Source: Tenacibaculum haliotis (GTDB lineage: Bacteria; Bacteroidota; Bacteroidia; Flavobacteriales; Flavobacteriaceae). Taken from it: DNA of 64,000 nt. The translations under genes and the position numbers were made by a program. Below, in pieces: positions 1 to 8,446 of this stretch; the first letter of the stretch is position 1; each line of letters opens with the position of its first letter. A model generated the notes under the pieces. The model was not told the DNA's origin. It worked only from the letters and a program-made list of their open reading frames with translations, and did no database searches. The DNA is taken from the NCBI RefSeq assembly GCF_025215075.1, contig NZ_JAOBTH010000025.1, positions 78,790 to 142,789 of the forward strand, in the 5' to 3' direction.

Positions 1-181
1 CTAATGTAAATAAGCTAACGTGAAAATATACTTGAAAACCAGCATTAAAATTTACGCCCTGTGGAGCAAAACCTTGTCTACCAACAAAAATACCTAAGGC
101 TAAAAACAACAATGCTAATAAAGGAAATGCTCTTTGTTTTAACTGATAAAAAATTTCGAACTGTATTAATTTTTTAAACAT
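1..181 (-). CDS. ABC-2 type transporter permease, N-terminal part (cut by window edge)
   Basis: This reading frame starts with ATG at 181 on the minus strand and runs off the left edge, so only about 60 residues are visible. It opens MFKKLIQFEIFYQLKQRAFP and then a hydrophobic stretch (LLALLFLALGIFVG), which fits the first membrane helix of an ABC-2 or gliding-type exporter permease. It begins 3 nt after the stop of the ABC ATPase gene, so the two are almost certainly co-transcribed and form one exporter. The substrate cannot be told. The family call depends mainly on the neighbour. Confidence 0.7.
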   Translation of the reverse strand, partial: MFKKLIQFEIFYQLKQRAFPLLALLFLALGIFVGRQGFAPQGVNFNAGFQVYFHVSLFTL

Positions 182-184
182 AAT

Positions 185-1069
185 TTAGGCTTTTATAGTT
201 TGATTAAATAAGGCGGTGAAGTAAAAATCTTCTAAATTAGGGTTGATTTTTTCAAAACCTTCTTCGGGTTTTTGATCTGATAAAACTCTAATTTGAGTTT
301 CTCCTGCAACTAATTTTGTTGAGATAATATCAAATGCTTTTTTGTAAATTGTAATGTCTTTTTTAGGAATGATTTTCGTCCATATTTTGCCATCAATACT
401 TGCTACTAATTCTTTTGGATTTCCTATAGAAATAATTTCTCCATTTGATAATATTGCCATTTTTGGGCATAAATTCCTCACATCTTCAACAATATGCGTA
501 GAAAGAATTACGATGACATTTTCACCTATTTCACTTAATAAGTTTAAAAAACGATTGCTTTCTTCTGGATCTAAACCAGCAGTGGGTTCATCTACAATTA
601 TAATTTGTGGGTCGCCTAATAATGCTTGTGCAATACCAAAACGCTGACGCATTCCGCCAGAAAAAGTAAATACCGATTTTTTACGATGCTGATATAAATT
701 TACCTGCTGCAATAAAGCTGTAACTTGTTCTTTGCGTTCTTTTTTATTTAAAACTCCTTTTAAAACAGCCAAATGATCTAGCAATTTTTCTGCTGATATT
801 TTTGGATACACACCAAATTCTTGCGGTAAATATCCTAAATGTTTTCTAACGTTATTTGGCTTTTCAATAATGTTTACATTATTAAATGAAATACTTCCAG
901 AAGTAGGTTCTTGCAAAGTAGCAATAGTTCTCATTAATGATGATTTTCCGGCACCATTTGCCCCTAGTAAACCAAACATTCCGTTAGTTATTTCTAAGCT
1001 AATTCCGTTTAATGCTTTCACACCATTAGGATATGTTTTTGTTAAATTATTTATTCTTAAAGTATTCAT
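185..1069 (-). CDS. ABC transporter ATP-binding protein
   Basis: This is the cytoplasmic ATPase subunit of an ABC exporter, 294 residues from the ATG at 1069. The frame is open further upstream, but MNTLRINNLTKTY is the normal family N-terminus. The Walker A motif GANGAGKS is at about residues 36-43, the Q-loop Gln at 83, the signature FSGGM at 136-140, Walker B IIIVDEP with Asp160-Glu161, and the switch His in STHIVED. The C-terminal 80 residues resemble the accessory tail of multidrug or lantibiotic-immunity type ATPases. The permease follows after 3 nt. A LytTR-type two-component system is divergent to it, which may regulate it (inference). The substrate is unknown. Confidence 0.93.
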   Translation of the reverse strand: MNTLRINNLTKTYPNGVKALNGISLEITNGMFGLLGANGAGKSSLMRTIATLQEPTSGSISFNNVNIIEKPNNVRKHLGYLPQEFGVYPKISAEKLLDHLAVLKGVLNKKERKEQVTALLQQVNLYQHRKKSVFTFSGGMRQRFGIAQALLGDPQIIIVDEPTAGLDPEESNRFLNLLSEIGENVIVILSTHIVEDVRNLCPKMAILSNGEIISIGNPKELVASIDGKIWTKIIPKKDITIYKKAFDIISTKLVAGETQIRVLSDQKPEEGFEKINPNLEDFYFTALFNQTIKA

Positions 1070-1092
1070 TATCTGATGTTTTAAATTATACA

Positions 1093-1100
1093 CAAATATG
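1093..1100 (-). promoter_or_regulatory. Possible -7 box for the ABC exporter genes
   Basis: On the minus strand the sequence reads CATATTTG, one base from the Bacteroidota -7 consensus TAnnTTTG. It lies about 24 nt upstream of the ATG at 1069. No clear -33 TTG was found at the usual spacing, so the call is tentative. Confidence 0.35.
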
Positions 1101-1239
1101 AAATATTATAACTCTTTCTTAAATTAAAGATGATAAACAAGGCTTTTTTCAATTCAGATAACTTGAATTTTGAGCTATCTTAAATTCAACTAAAAAAATG
1201 GTTTGTTTAACCTAAAAATAGTACTGTATGTCAATAATG

Positions 1240-1270
1240 TTGCAATAATGCTATAACAATAGTAATTTTG
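1240..1270 (+). promoter_or_regulatory. Promoter of the LytS/LytTR operon (-33 TTG, -7 TAATTTTG)
   Basis: A TTG at 1240-1242 and a perfect TAnnTTTG box at 1263-1270 are separated by 20 nt, the spacing of the Bacteroidota housekeeping promoter. The start codon at 1275 is only 4 nt beyond the -7 box, so the transcript would have almost no 5' leader. Confidence 0.65.
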
Positions 1271-1274
1271 AAGT

Positions 1275-2405
1275 ATGATTCAGTTTTTAAAAAAGTATAA
1301 AGCTTTTATATTTGGGTTTTCGGTTATAATCCCTATTTTTTATTTATTAGACTATTTTGGTTTAATTCTTCTTCCTGAAGATAAAACCTATGAGATAGTT
1401 ATTTTCGTATTTATTTGGGGGTTAGTAATTGCATTGCCTATTCATAACTTTAATTATTTAAAAAGAAAGAAGAAAACAGTACTTAGTGTACTTGTTTTAT
1501 TTATGTTATTTTTTATTGCATTAGCAATTGATTCTTTTATGCAATTACCAGACAATCCAATTACATTTATTTTATTAATAGGTTTTTGGATTGGAACCGC
1601 TTATTTATTAGCACCTAGTTTTTTTAAAAAATATTGGAAATTAATTGCTTTCTTTTATGTTCCAATATTTCTATATTTCATGTATTTGAGATTGTTTACT
1701 GGCGGATTAGAAACGTATTTAGAAATTAAAAAAGAGTTTCCTTTTACAGTATTTTTCATACCAATCCCTATATTATTTTCATTATGGATTTTTGAGCAAT
1801 GGAAATGGCTACAGAACTTAAAAGCCGAAAAATCGAATACTGAACTATCTTTGTTAAGAGCGCAAATAAACCCTCATTTTTTCTTTAACACATTAAATAA
1901 TTTATACGCTTTAACAATTAAGAATTCGAAACAAGCGCCAGAAGTTATTCTAAAATTATCTGACATGATGCGTTATACCATTTATGAAGGAGAAAAAGAG
2001 AAAGTAGAACTTGCTGATGAAATTGAATACCTAGAAAATTATATAGAATTACATAAAATTCGCTATAAAAAAACGGTAGAAATCACTTTTACCCATACAA
2101 TAAACACAAGTTTAACAATTTCGCCTTTGCTCTACATCATTCTTTTAGAAAACGCATTTAAACATGGTGTAGAAAGTCTTGCTGAAAACGCATTTGTTCA
2201 TATCAATTTATATGAAGATAAACATGCTATTTATTTTGAATTAGAAAACAATTTTGATTCTAAAGAAAAAACCCAATCTAGTGGCATCGGATTAAAAAAC
2301 TTGAAGAAAAGATTATCTTTAGTCTATAAAAACAATCATGAATTACAAGTAAATAATCAAAACAACATTTATAAAACCACTTTAAAAATTGCGAAACATG
2401 CTTAA
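1275..2405 (+). CDS. LytS-type sensor histidine kinase
   Basis: This is a membrane sensor kinase of the His_kinase (PF06580) type, 376 residues. The first about 180 residues hold roughly five to six hydrophobic helices and no extracytoplasmic sensor domain. The phosphoacceptor motif QINPHFFFNTLNNL carries His201. The catalytic part has the N-box LLENAFKHGV and the G-box SGIGLKNLKKRL. It overlaps the LytTR regulator gene by 8 nt, so the pair is one operon. Such pairs often regulate neighbouring transporters, and the ABC exporter is divergent here. The signal sensed is unknown. Confidence 0.93.
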   Translation: MIQFLKKYKAFIFGFSVIIPIFYLLDYFGLILLPEDKTYEIVIFVFIWGLVIALPIHNFNYLKRKKKTVLSVLVLFMLFFIALAIDSFMQLPDNPITFILLIGFWIGTAYLLAPSFFKKYWKLIAFFYVPIFLYFMYLRLFTGGLETYLEIKKEFPFTVFFIPIPILFSLWIFEQWKWLQNLKAEKSNTELSLLRAQINPHFFFNTLNNLYALTIKNSKQAPEVILKLSDMMRYTIYEGEKEKVELADEIEYLENYIELHKIRYKKTVEITFTHTINTSLTISPLLYIILLENAFKHGVESLAENAFVHINLYEDKHAIYFELENNFDSKEKTQSSGIGLKNLKKRLSLVYKNNHELQVNNQNNIYKTTLKIAKHA

Positions 2406-3102
2406 ATATATCATCATAGACGACGAACCTTTAGCACACGAAATTGTTGAAGAATTTTGTAGTATGTTGCCACATGTTCAGCTAGAAAAAAACTGTTATA
2501 ATGCTATGGAAGCAATGCAGTTTTTAAATGAAAACACAATTGATTTTATGTTTTTAGACATTAATATGCCTAAATTAAGAGGGTTAGATTTTCTAAAAAC
2601 ATTAACAAAACCTCCTAAAACGATTATTACTACAGCGTATAAAGAACATGCTTTAGAAGGCTTTGAATTAAATGTTGTTGATTATATTTTAAAACCTTTT
2701 AGTTTCGATCGTTTGGTTAAGGCCGTTAATAAAGTTTCAGAAAACCAATCAGCAAAAACAGTTATTAAAGAAGTTACTAATAACACTTCATCAACAACTC
2801 GTTTTTTTGTAAAAGGTGATAAAAAACATCATCAAATTGACTTAAATGATTTATTATATATCGAAGCCTACGGAAATTATACTAAACTATTCTTAATTGA
2901 TGAAATGATTGTTAGTCATGAAAAGATATCACATTATGAGACTATTTTAACAGATGGCAATTTTTTACGAGTTCATAAATCGTTTATTGTAGCTATTGAT
3001 AAAATCAAATTTATTGAAGGCAATCGTATTTTAATAAAAGAACACAAAGTTCCTATTGGACAAACTTATAAGAGTCGAGTAAGTGAACTTTTTAATCACT
3101 AA
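2398..3102 (+). CDS. LytTR-family response regulator
   Basis: This is the cognate response regulator of the kinase before it, 234 residues from the ATG at 2398, which lies inside the last codons of the kinase gene. The receiver domain (about residues 1-115) has the acidic pair Asp8-Asp9, the phosphoacceptor Asp54 in FLDINMP, the Thr in TTAYKEHAL and the Lys in YILKPF. A LytTR DNA-binding domain follows from about residue 137, with FVKGDKKHHQIDLNDLLYIE and a late FLRVHKSFIVAIDKI. An earlier TTG start at 2389 is possible but would add only three residues. Confidence 0.95.
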   Translation: MLKYIIIDDEPLAHEIVEEFCSMLPHVQLEKNCYNAMEAMQFLNENTIDFMFLDINMPKLRGLDFLKTLTKPPKTIITTAYKEHALEGFELNVVDYILKPFSFDRLVKAVNKVSENQSAKTVIKEVTNNTSSTTRFFVKGDKKHHQIDLNDLLYIEAYGNYTKLFLIDEMIVSHEKISHYETILTDGNFLRVHKSFIVAIDKIKFIEGNRILIKEHKVPIGQTYKSRVSELFNH

Positions 3103-3160
3103 ATTTATTTTATTCTTGTAATTATTATTTTTTTAATAGATTTATGCCAAACGAACTAAT

Positions 3161-4933
3161 ATGCATAAATCAACACAAGTTACACGTCTTTTCGATTTTC
3201 CTTATTATCAACTTAGCCAGTATCCACAAGAAAAATGCTTTGTATCAAAAGAAAAGAATACTTGGGTTAATGTATCAACACAAACATATATTAATGATGC
3301 GAATACTGTAAGTAGAGCCTTATTAAATCTCGGTATAAAACCTGGAGACAAAATAGCAGTTATTACCTCTACAAATCAACCAAAATGGCATGTTTTAGAT
3401 ATTGGTGTACTACAAACAGGTGCTATAAATGTTCCTTTATACCCTACTTTTTCAGAAAAAGATTATGCATATGTTTTAAATCATTCTGACAGTATTTATT
3501 GCTTTGTTTCTGACAATGATTTATATGAGAAAGTGCTTACTGTTCAGCATCAAACGCAACTAAAAAAAGTATTTACATTTGAAGATATAGCAACAGATTA
3601 TAGCTGGAGTTCTTTTTTATCTTTAGGAAATAATACCGAAACTCAATCTCTTGTTGAAAAAAATAAAGCATTAGTAAACCCATCAGATTTAGCCACTATT
3701 ATTTACACTTCTGGTACAACCGGAACGCCAAAAGGAGTAATGCTTTCTCATAAGAACATTGTGGATAATATTTTTGCTATTAGTACTTCTTTAGATTTAC
3801 ATCACCATAAAAAAAAGGCCATTAGTTACCTACCCGTTTCGCATATTTTCGAAAGAGCCGCTTCCTACTATTGTCAATATATGGGCTTTGAAATTCACTT
3901 TGCAGAAAGCATAGATAAAATTGGAGATAATCTTCGTGAAATACGCCCAAACTTCATGGCGATAGTACCTCGATTATTAGAAAAGGTTTTTGATAAAATT
4001 GTTGATAAAGGCAGTGATTTAACTGGCATAAAAAAACGATTATTTTTCTGGTCATTACAGTTATCCGAACAGTACAAACCATATAAAGAAAATGGTTGGT
4101 GGTACGAATTTCAATTAAAAATAGCTCGAAAACTCGTTTTTTCTAAATGGAAAGAAGCTTTAGGTGGTAAATTAGATTTTATGTTGGCAGGAAGCGCTCC
4201 TATGCAACCTCGGCTAATTAAAATTTTTACAGCAGCCGGAATTCCTGTTTTTGAAGGCTACGGAATGACAGAAACCTCTCCTGCCGTTTCTGTAACCGAC
4301 ATGCGAAATAAAGGATTTAAAATAGGCACTGTTGGTAAAGCAATTAAAGATGTTTCTATAAAAATTGCTGATGATGGTGAAATTTTAGTCAAAGGAACTA
4401 ACATTATGATGGGCTATTATAAAAACCCCGAACAAACCAAAAAAACTATTATAAACGAGTATTTACATACCGGAGATATCGGAGAAATAGACGAAGAAGG
4501 TTTCTTAAAAATTACAGATAGAAAAAAAGAAATTTTTAAAACTTCTGGAGGTAAATATATTGCTCCTGCGGTGCTAGAAAGCGAATTAAAAAAATCACGC
4601 TTTATAGAACAAGTAATGGTCATTGGAGAAAGTGAAAAAATGCCCGCAGCAATTATCCAAATTTCTTTTGATTTTGTGAAGGAATGGGCAAAAAGACACA
4701 AGTATACGGTTAATAATGTTACCACAGATAAAAAGCTAATTGAAAGAATTCAAAAAGAAATAGATTATTACAATCTAAAATTCGGGAAATGGGAACAAGT
4801 AAAATGTTTCGAAATTACAACAGATGAATGGACAGTTAATGCAGGGCATTTAACACCTACATTGAAAATGAGACGTAAAGTTATCTTAGAAAAATACAAC
4901 AATTTGTATGAAAAATTATATAATCAACAATAA
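3161..4933 (+). CDS. Long-chain acyl-CoA synthetase (AMP-forming), copy 1
   Basis: This cytoplasmic or membrane-associated ligase activates fatty acids to acyl-CoA with ATP; it has 590 residues. The AMP-binding domain shows the P-loop-like motif IIYTSGTTGTPKGVMLSH, the adenine motif EGYGMTETSP and the motif YLHTGDIGEIDEEGFLKI, followed by DRKKEIFKTSGGKYI. It is a close paralogue of the next gene, with the same N-terminal TRLFDFPYYQ and near-identical length, so this is a tandem duplication. The gap to the second copy is about 70 nt. It may supply beta-oxidation or phospholipid synthesis from exogenous fatty acids. Confidence 0.95.
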   Translation: MHKSTQVTRLFDFPYYQLSQYPQEKCFVSKEKNTWVNVSTQTYINDANTVSRALLNLGIKPGDKIAVITSTNQPKWHVLDIGVLQTGAINVPLYPTFSEKDYAYVLNHSDSIYCFVSDNDLYEKVLTVQHQTQLKKVFTFEDIATDYSWSSFLSLGNNTETQSLVEKNKALVNPSDLATIIYTSGTTGTPKGVMLSHKNIVDNIFAISTSLDLHHHKKKAISYLPVSHIFERAASYYCQYMGFEIHFAESIDKIGDNLREIRPNFMAIVPRLLEKVFDKIVDKGSDLTGIKKRLFFWSLQLSEQYKPYKENGWWYEFQLKIARKLVFSKWKEALGGKLDFMLAGSAPMQPRLIKIFTAAGIPVFEGYGMTETSPAVSVTDMRNKGFKIGTVGKAIKDVSIKIADDGEILVKGTNIMMGYYKNPEQTKKTIINEYLHTGDIGEIDEEGFLKITDRKKEIFKTSGGKYIAPAVLESELKKSRFIEQVMVIGESEKMPAAIIQISFDFVKEWAKRHKYTVNNVTTDKKLIERIQKEIDYYNLKFGKWEQVKCFEITTDEWTVNAGHLTPTLKMRRKVILEKYNNLYEKLYNQQ

Positions 4934-5006
4934 ATCAACCATTAAGGTGAAACTTGTACAATCAAGCTATTTTCCCTACTTTGCAAGACGCAAAAAAATG
5001 AAATTT

Positions 5007-6779
5007 ATGTCGATTGAAATTACCCGTCTTTTTGACTTTCCTTATTATCAACAAGAAACTTATAATTTAGAAAAAGCTTTTACCACCAAATATAATGGTA
5101 AGTGGAAGTCAATCTCTACCAACGAATATATTAACAAAGCCAATACTATTAGTAGGGGTTTATTGCGTTTAGGAGTACAACCTAATGATAAGATAGCTGT
5201 AATTTCAACAAACAACCGTACAGAATGGAATATTTGTGACATTGGTATCTTACAAACAGGTGCGCAAAATGTACCTATTTATCCTACAATATCGAAGGAA
5301 GATTACGAATATGTTTTAAATCACTCAGGTGCTACTTATTGTTTCGTTTCTGATGAAACTGTTTTAGAAAAACTAAATCAGATTAAAGGAAATACAAGCC
5401 TTAAAGACGTTTTTACTTTTGATGATATTGCCAATGAAAAAAGTTGGAAAGAAATTTTAGAATTAGGCAAAAACACCGATAATCAAAATGAAGTCGAAGA
5501 ACGTAAAAATGCAGTTACTTCTGATAGTTTAGCTACTTTAATTTACACTTCTGGTACTACGGGAAGACCAAAAGGTGTAATGCTTTCTCATGGTAACATT
5601 GTATCTAACGTGTTAGCTAGTGAAAAAAGAGTACCGCTTTTATATGGAGAAGAACGTGGACTGAGTTTTTTACCTATCTGTCATATTTTTGAACGCATGA
5701 TATTGTACTTATATCAATATTGTGGCGTTTCTATTTATTTTGCTGAAGCGATAGATAAGCTAAGTGAAAATGCACAAGAAATAAAACCTCATGTAATGAC
5801 AGCTGTTCCTAGGTTATATGAAAAAATTTATGATAAAATTTATGCCAAAGGAGCTGACTTAACAGGTATCAAAAAAGTATTGTTCTTTTGGGCAATAGAT
5901 TTAGGTTTAAAATACAAACCATACGGAGCTAACGGATGGTGGTATGAAAAGCAATTAAGTGTTGCCCGTAAATTAATTTTCTCGAAGTGGCAAGCTGCTT
6001 TAGGAGGTGATTTAAAATTAATGGTTTCAGGTTCTGCTGCTTTACAACCACGTTTAACAAGAATTTTTGCTGCCGCAGGAATGCCTGTAATGGAAGGTTA
6101 TGGTCTTACTGAAACTTCTCCAGTAATTACAGTAAATGATGTTAGAAATGGCGGATTTAGAGCTGGAACCGTAGGTAAATTAATTGACGGATTAGAACTG
6201 AAATTTGCTGAAACAGGTGAAATTTTAGTAAAAGGACCTAACGTAATGTTAGGCTATTATAAAGATGCTGAAAAAACGGCTGAAGTTTTAAAAAATGGTT
6301 ATTTTTATACTGGTGATAAAGGAGAACTTGATAAAGATGGATTCTTAAAAATTACTGGTCGTACTAAAGAAATGTTTAAAACCTCTGGTGGTAAATATGT
6401 TATTCCGCCATTATTAGAAGGAGAGTTAAAACAATCACGTTTTATAGAACAAGTAATGGTAGTTGGAGAAGGAGAAAAAATGCCAGCTGCATTTATTCAA
6501 CCAAATTTCGATTTTGTAAGAGAATGGGCAAAAAGACATAATCTTAAATTCGAAAATAATACTGATTTAATTAATAACGCAAAAGTAATTGAACGTATTC
6601 AAGAAGAAGTTACACTTTGTAACTCTAAATTTGGAAAATGGGAAATGATTAAGCGTTTTGAATTAACGGCAGAAGAATGGTCTATAGATGGAGGACACCT
6701 TACACCTACTATGAAAATGAAACGTAAAATTATCAAAGAAATTTATAAAGATTTATACGATAAAATATATAATTGTTAA
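5007..6779 (+). CDS. Long-chain acyl-CoA synthetase (AMP-forming), copy 2
   Basis: This is the second of two tandem acyl-CoA ligases. The frame opens at 4908, but MSIEITRLFDFPYYQ at 5007 aligns with the N-terminus of copy 1 and gives the same 590 residues; 4998 is a second choice. Motifs are LIYTSGTTGRPKGVMLSHGN, EGYGLTETSP, YFYTGDKGELDKDGFLKI and GRTKEMFKTSGGKYV. The copies differ enough (for example in the region before the P-loop) to allow different chain-length preference, which sequence alone does not show. A strong terminator follows. Confidence 0.95.
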   Translation: MSIEITRLFDFPYYQQETYNLEKAFTTKYNGKWKSISTNEYINKANTISRGLLRLGVQPNDKIAVISTNNRTEWNICDIGILQTGAQNVPIYPTISKEDYEYVLNHSGATYCFVSDETVLEKLNQIKGNTSLKDVFTFDDIANEKSWKEILELGKNTDNQNEVEERKNAVTSDSLATLIYTSGTTGRPKGVMLSHGNIVSNVLASEKRVPLLYGEERGLSFLPICHIFERMILYLYQYCGVSIYFAEAIDKLSENAQEIKPHVMTAVPRLYEKIYDKIYAKGADLTGIKKVLFFWAIDLGLKYKPYGANGWWYEKQLSVARKLIFSKWQAALGGDLKLMVSGSAALQPRLTRIFAAAGMPVMEGYGLTETSPVITVNDVRNGGFRAGTVGKLIDGLELKFAETGEILVKGPNVMLGYYKDAEKTAEVLKNGYFYTGDKGELDKDGFLKITGRTKEMFKTSGGKYVIPPLLEGELKQSRFIEQVMVVGEGEKMPAAFIQPNFDFVREWAKRHNLKFENNTDLINNAKVIERIQEEVTLCNSKFGKWEMIKRFELTAEEWSIDGGHLTPTMKMKRKIIKEIYKDLYDKIYNC

Positions 6780-6784
6780 TTTTT

Positions 6785-6817
6785 AAAAAGTGTTGTGAAA
6801 GCAACACTTTTTCTTTT
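6785..6817 (+). terminator. Intrinsic terminator after the acyl-CoA ligase pair
   Basis: An 11-bp perfect stem, AAAAAGTGTTG paired with CAACACTTTTT, has a 6-nt loop and is followed by a T-rich tail. It ends only a few nt before the start codon of the next gene at 6822. Confidence 0.85.
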
Positions 6818-6821
6818 TATT

Positions 6822-8444
6822 ATGGATAAATTCTTATCGTTTACTACTAAAACAAATACTATATCTTTACCCAATAAGTTTGATTATCCGCATAACTATA
6901 CACCACATTCTTTAGCTAAAATAGCTACTAAAGAATTACAAGAGTACTTAAAAAATCAAACAGATTTTACACATAACTTTGGCATAAAAAATCAGAAAGA
7001 CAAAGATGCTTTGGGTAAAATGTTTGGAGTATTAGTTGTTAAAAAAAATGATGGTGAATTAGGATATCTAGCTGCTTTTTCAGGTAAAATTGCTGGAACG
7101 AATCATCATAAAAAATTCGTACCACCAGTATACGATGTTTTAGTTAAAAACGGAGTATTCTTAAAAACAGAAGAGAAAAACAATCAAATTAATCTTCAAC
7201 TTTCTAAATTAGAAAGTAATATTGATTATTTAAAAATTAAAAAATCATATTTAAAAAGGGTATCAAAAAATGAAATTCTTTTAAGTGAAGAAAAAAAGAT
7301 AATTAAAACACGCAGAAAATTAAGAAAAGAGCTTTCTAAACAAGACAATCAACTTAATATTAATGAGGAGTTTTATTTACGTGAATACGGAGTATATTTA
7401 AACAATCAAATAACTTCTATACAAGATAAATATACTAATTACCTACTACAAATACAGCAATTAAAACAAGAACGAAAAGAGCTTTCTGCAGCTGGTCAAC
7501 AAGAAATATTTAAACAATATGAATTCTTAAACGCTAAAAATGAAAAGGAAAATCTATTAACTATTTTTAAAGATTCTACCCAAAATATTCCTGCTGGTGC
7601 TGGTGATTGTTGCGCCCCTAAATTGTTACAATATGCTTTTTTAAACAACCTTACTCCTATTTGCATGGCAGAATTTTGGTGGGGTAAACCATCGGCTACT
7701 GCTATTCGAAAACACCAACAGTACTATGCTGCTTGTACAGGTAAATGTAAACCTATCTTGCATCATATGTTACAGGGATTAACTGTTTATGAGAATCCGC
7801 TAATGGCACAATTTCAAACGAAAAAAGAAATTGAAATTATATTTGAAGATGAGTATCTGCTTGTAATCAACAAACCACATGAATTATTATCTGTAGCGGG
7901 AAAAGAAGTTAAAGATTCGGTGTATAGTAGAATTAAAAAGGAATATCCAAATGCTACCGGACCATTGATTGTTCATCGCTTAGATATGTCTACTTCTGGC
8001 ATTTTGTTGATCGCTAAAAACGAAATCATTCATAAATCTTTACAAGCGCAGTTTATCAATAGAACTATAAAAAAACGCTACATTGCTTTATTAGATGGTA
8101 CTTTTGAAGAAAAAGAAGGCAAAATAAACCTACCGTTAAGAGTTGATTTAGATGACAGACCTAAACAATTAGTATGTTACGAACACGGTAAAAAAGCGCT
8201 TACTAAATGGGAAACTATTGAAGTTATAGATAATAAAACAAAAGTATATTTTTACCCTATTACAGGTCGCACACATCAGTTACGAGTACATGCTGCACAC
8301 AATTTAGGTTTAAACACACCTATTGCAGGTGATGATTTGTATGGAATGAAAGCTAACAGATTACATTTACATGCAGAAAGCATTCTTTTTAGGCATCCTA
8401 TTAGCAAAAAAGAAGTACAATTTACTTCTCCTGCTCCATTTTAA
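6822..8444 (+). CDS. RluA-family pseudouridine synthase with N-terminal Cys-rich extension
   Basis: This enzyme should convert a specific uridine in rRNA or tRNA to pseudouridine. It has 540 residues from ATG 6822; upstream in-frame codons lie in the terminator hairpin. The catalytic domain is C-terminal (about 340-540), with the RluA motif VHRLDMSTSGILLIAKN and the GRTHQLRVH motif. The N-terminal 330 residues are an extra module: a globular start, a Lys/Glu-rich likely coiled coil (about 120-240), and a conserved-looking block with GAGDCCAPKLLQYAF, MAEFWWG and YYAACTGKCKPILHHML. The Cys/His pattern might bind metal (inference). The RNA target is unknown. It converges on the MFS gene with only 2 nt between stop codons. 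Confidence 0.88.
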   Translation: MDKFLSFTTKTNTISLPNKFDYPHNYTPHSLAKIATKELQEYLKNQTDFTHNFGIKNQKDKDALGKMFGVLVVKKNDGELGYLAAFSGKIAGTNHHKKFVPPVYDVLVKNGVFLKTEEKNNQINLQLSKLESNIDYLKIKKSYLKRVSKNEILLSEEKKIIKTRRKLRKELSKQDNQLNINEEFYLREYGVYLNNQITSIQDKYTNYLLQIQQLKQERKELSAAGQQEIFKQYEFLNAKNEKENLLTIFKDSTQNIPAGAGDCCAPKLLQYAFLNNLTPICMAEFWWGKPSATAIRKHQQYYAACTGKCKPILHHMLQGLTVYENPLMAQFQTKKEIEIIFEDEYLLVINKPHELLSVAGKEVKDSVYSRIKKEYPNATGPLIVHRLDMSTSGILLIAKNEIIHKSLQAQFINRTIKKRYIALLDGTFEEKEGKINLPLRVDLDDRPKQLVCYEHGKKALTKWETIEVIDNKTKVYFYPITGRTHQLRVHAAHNLGLNTPIAGDDLYGMKANRLHLHAESILFRHPISKKEVQFTSPAPF

Positions 8445-8446
8445 AA

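Noticed and set aside
4908..5006. N-terminal extension of the second acyl-CoA ligase from 4908
   Set aside because: The extension overlaps the end of the first ligase gene, has no counterpart in copy 1 and shows no family similarity.
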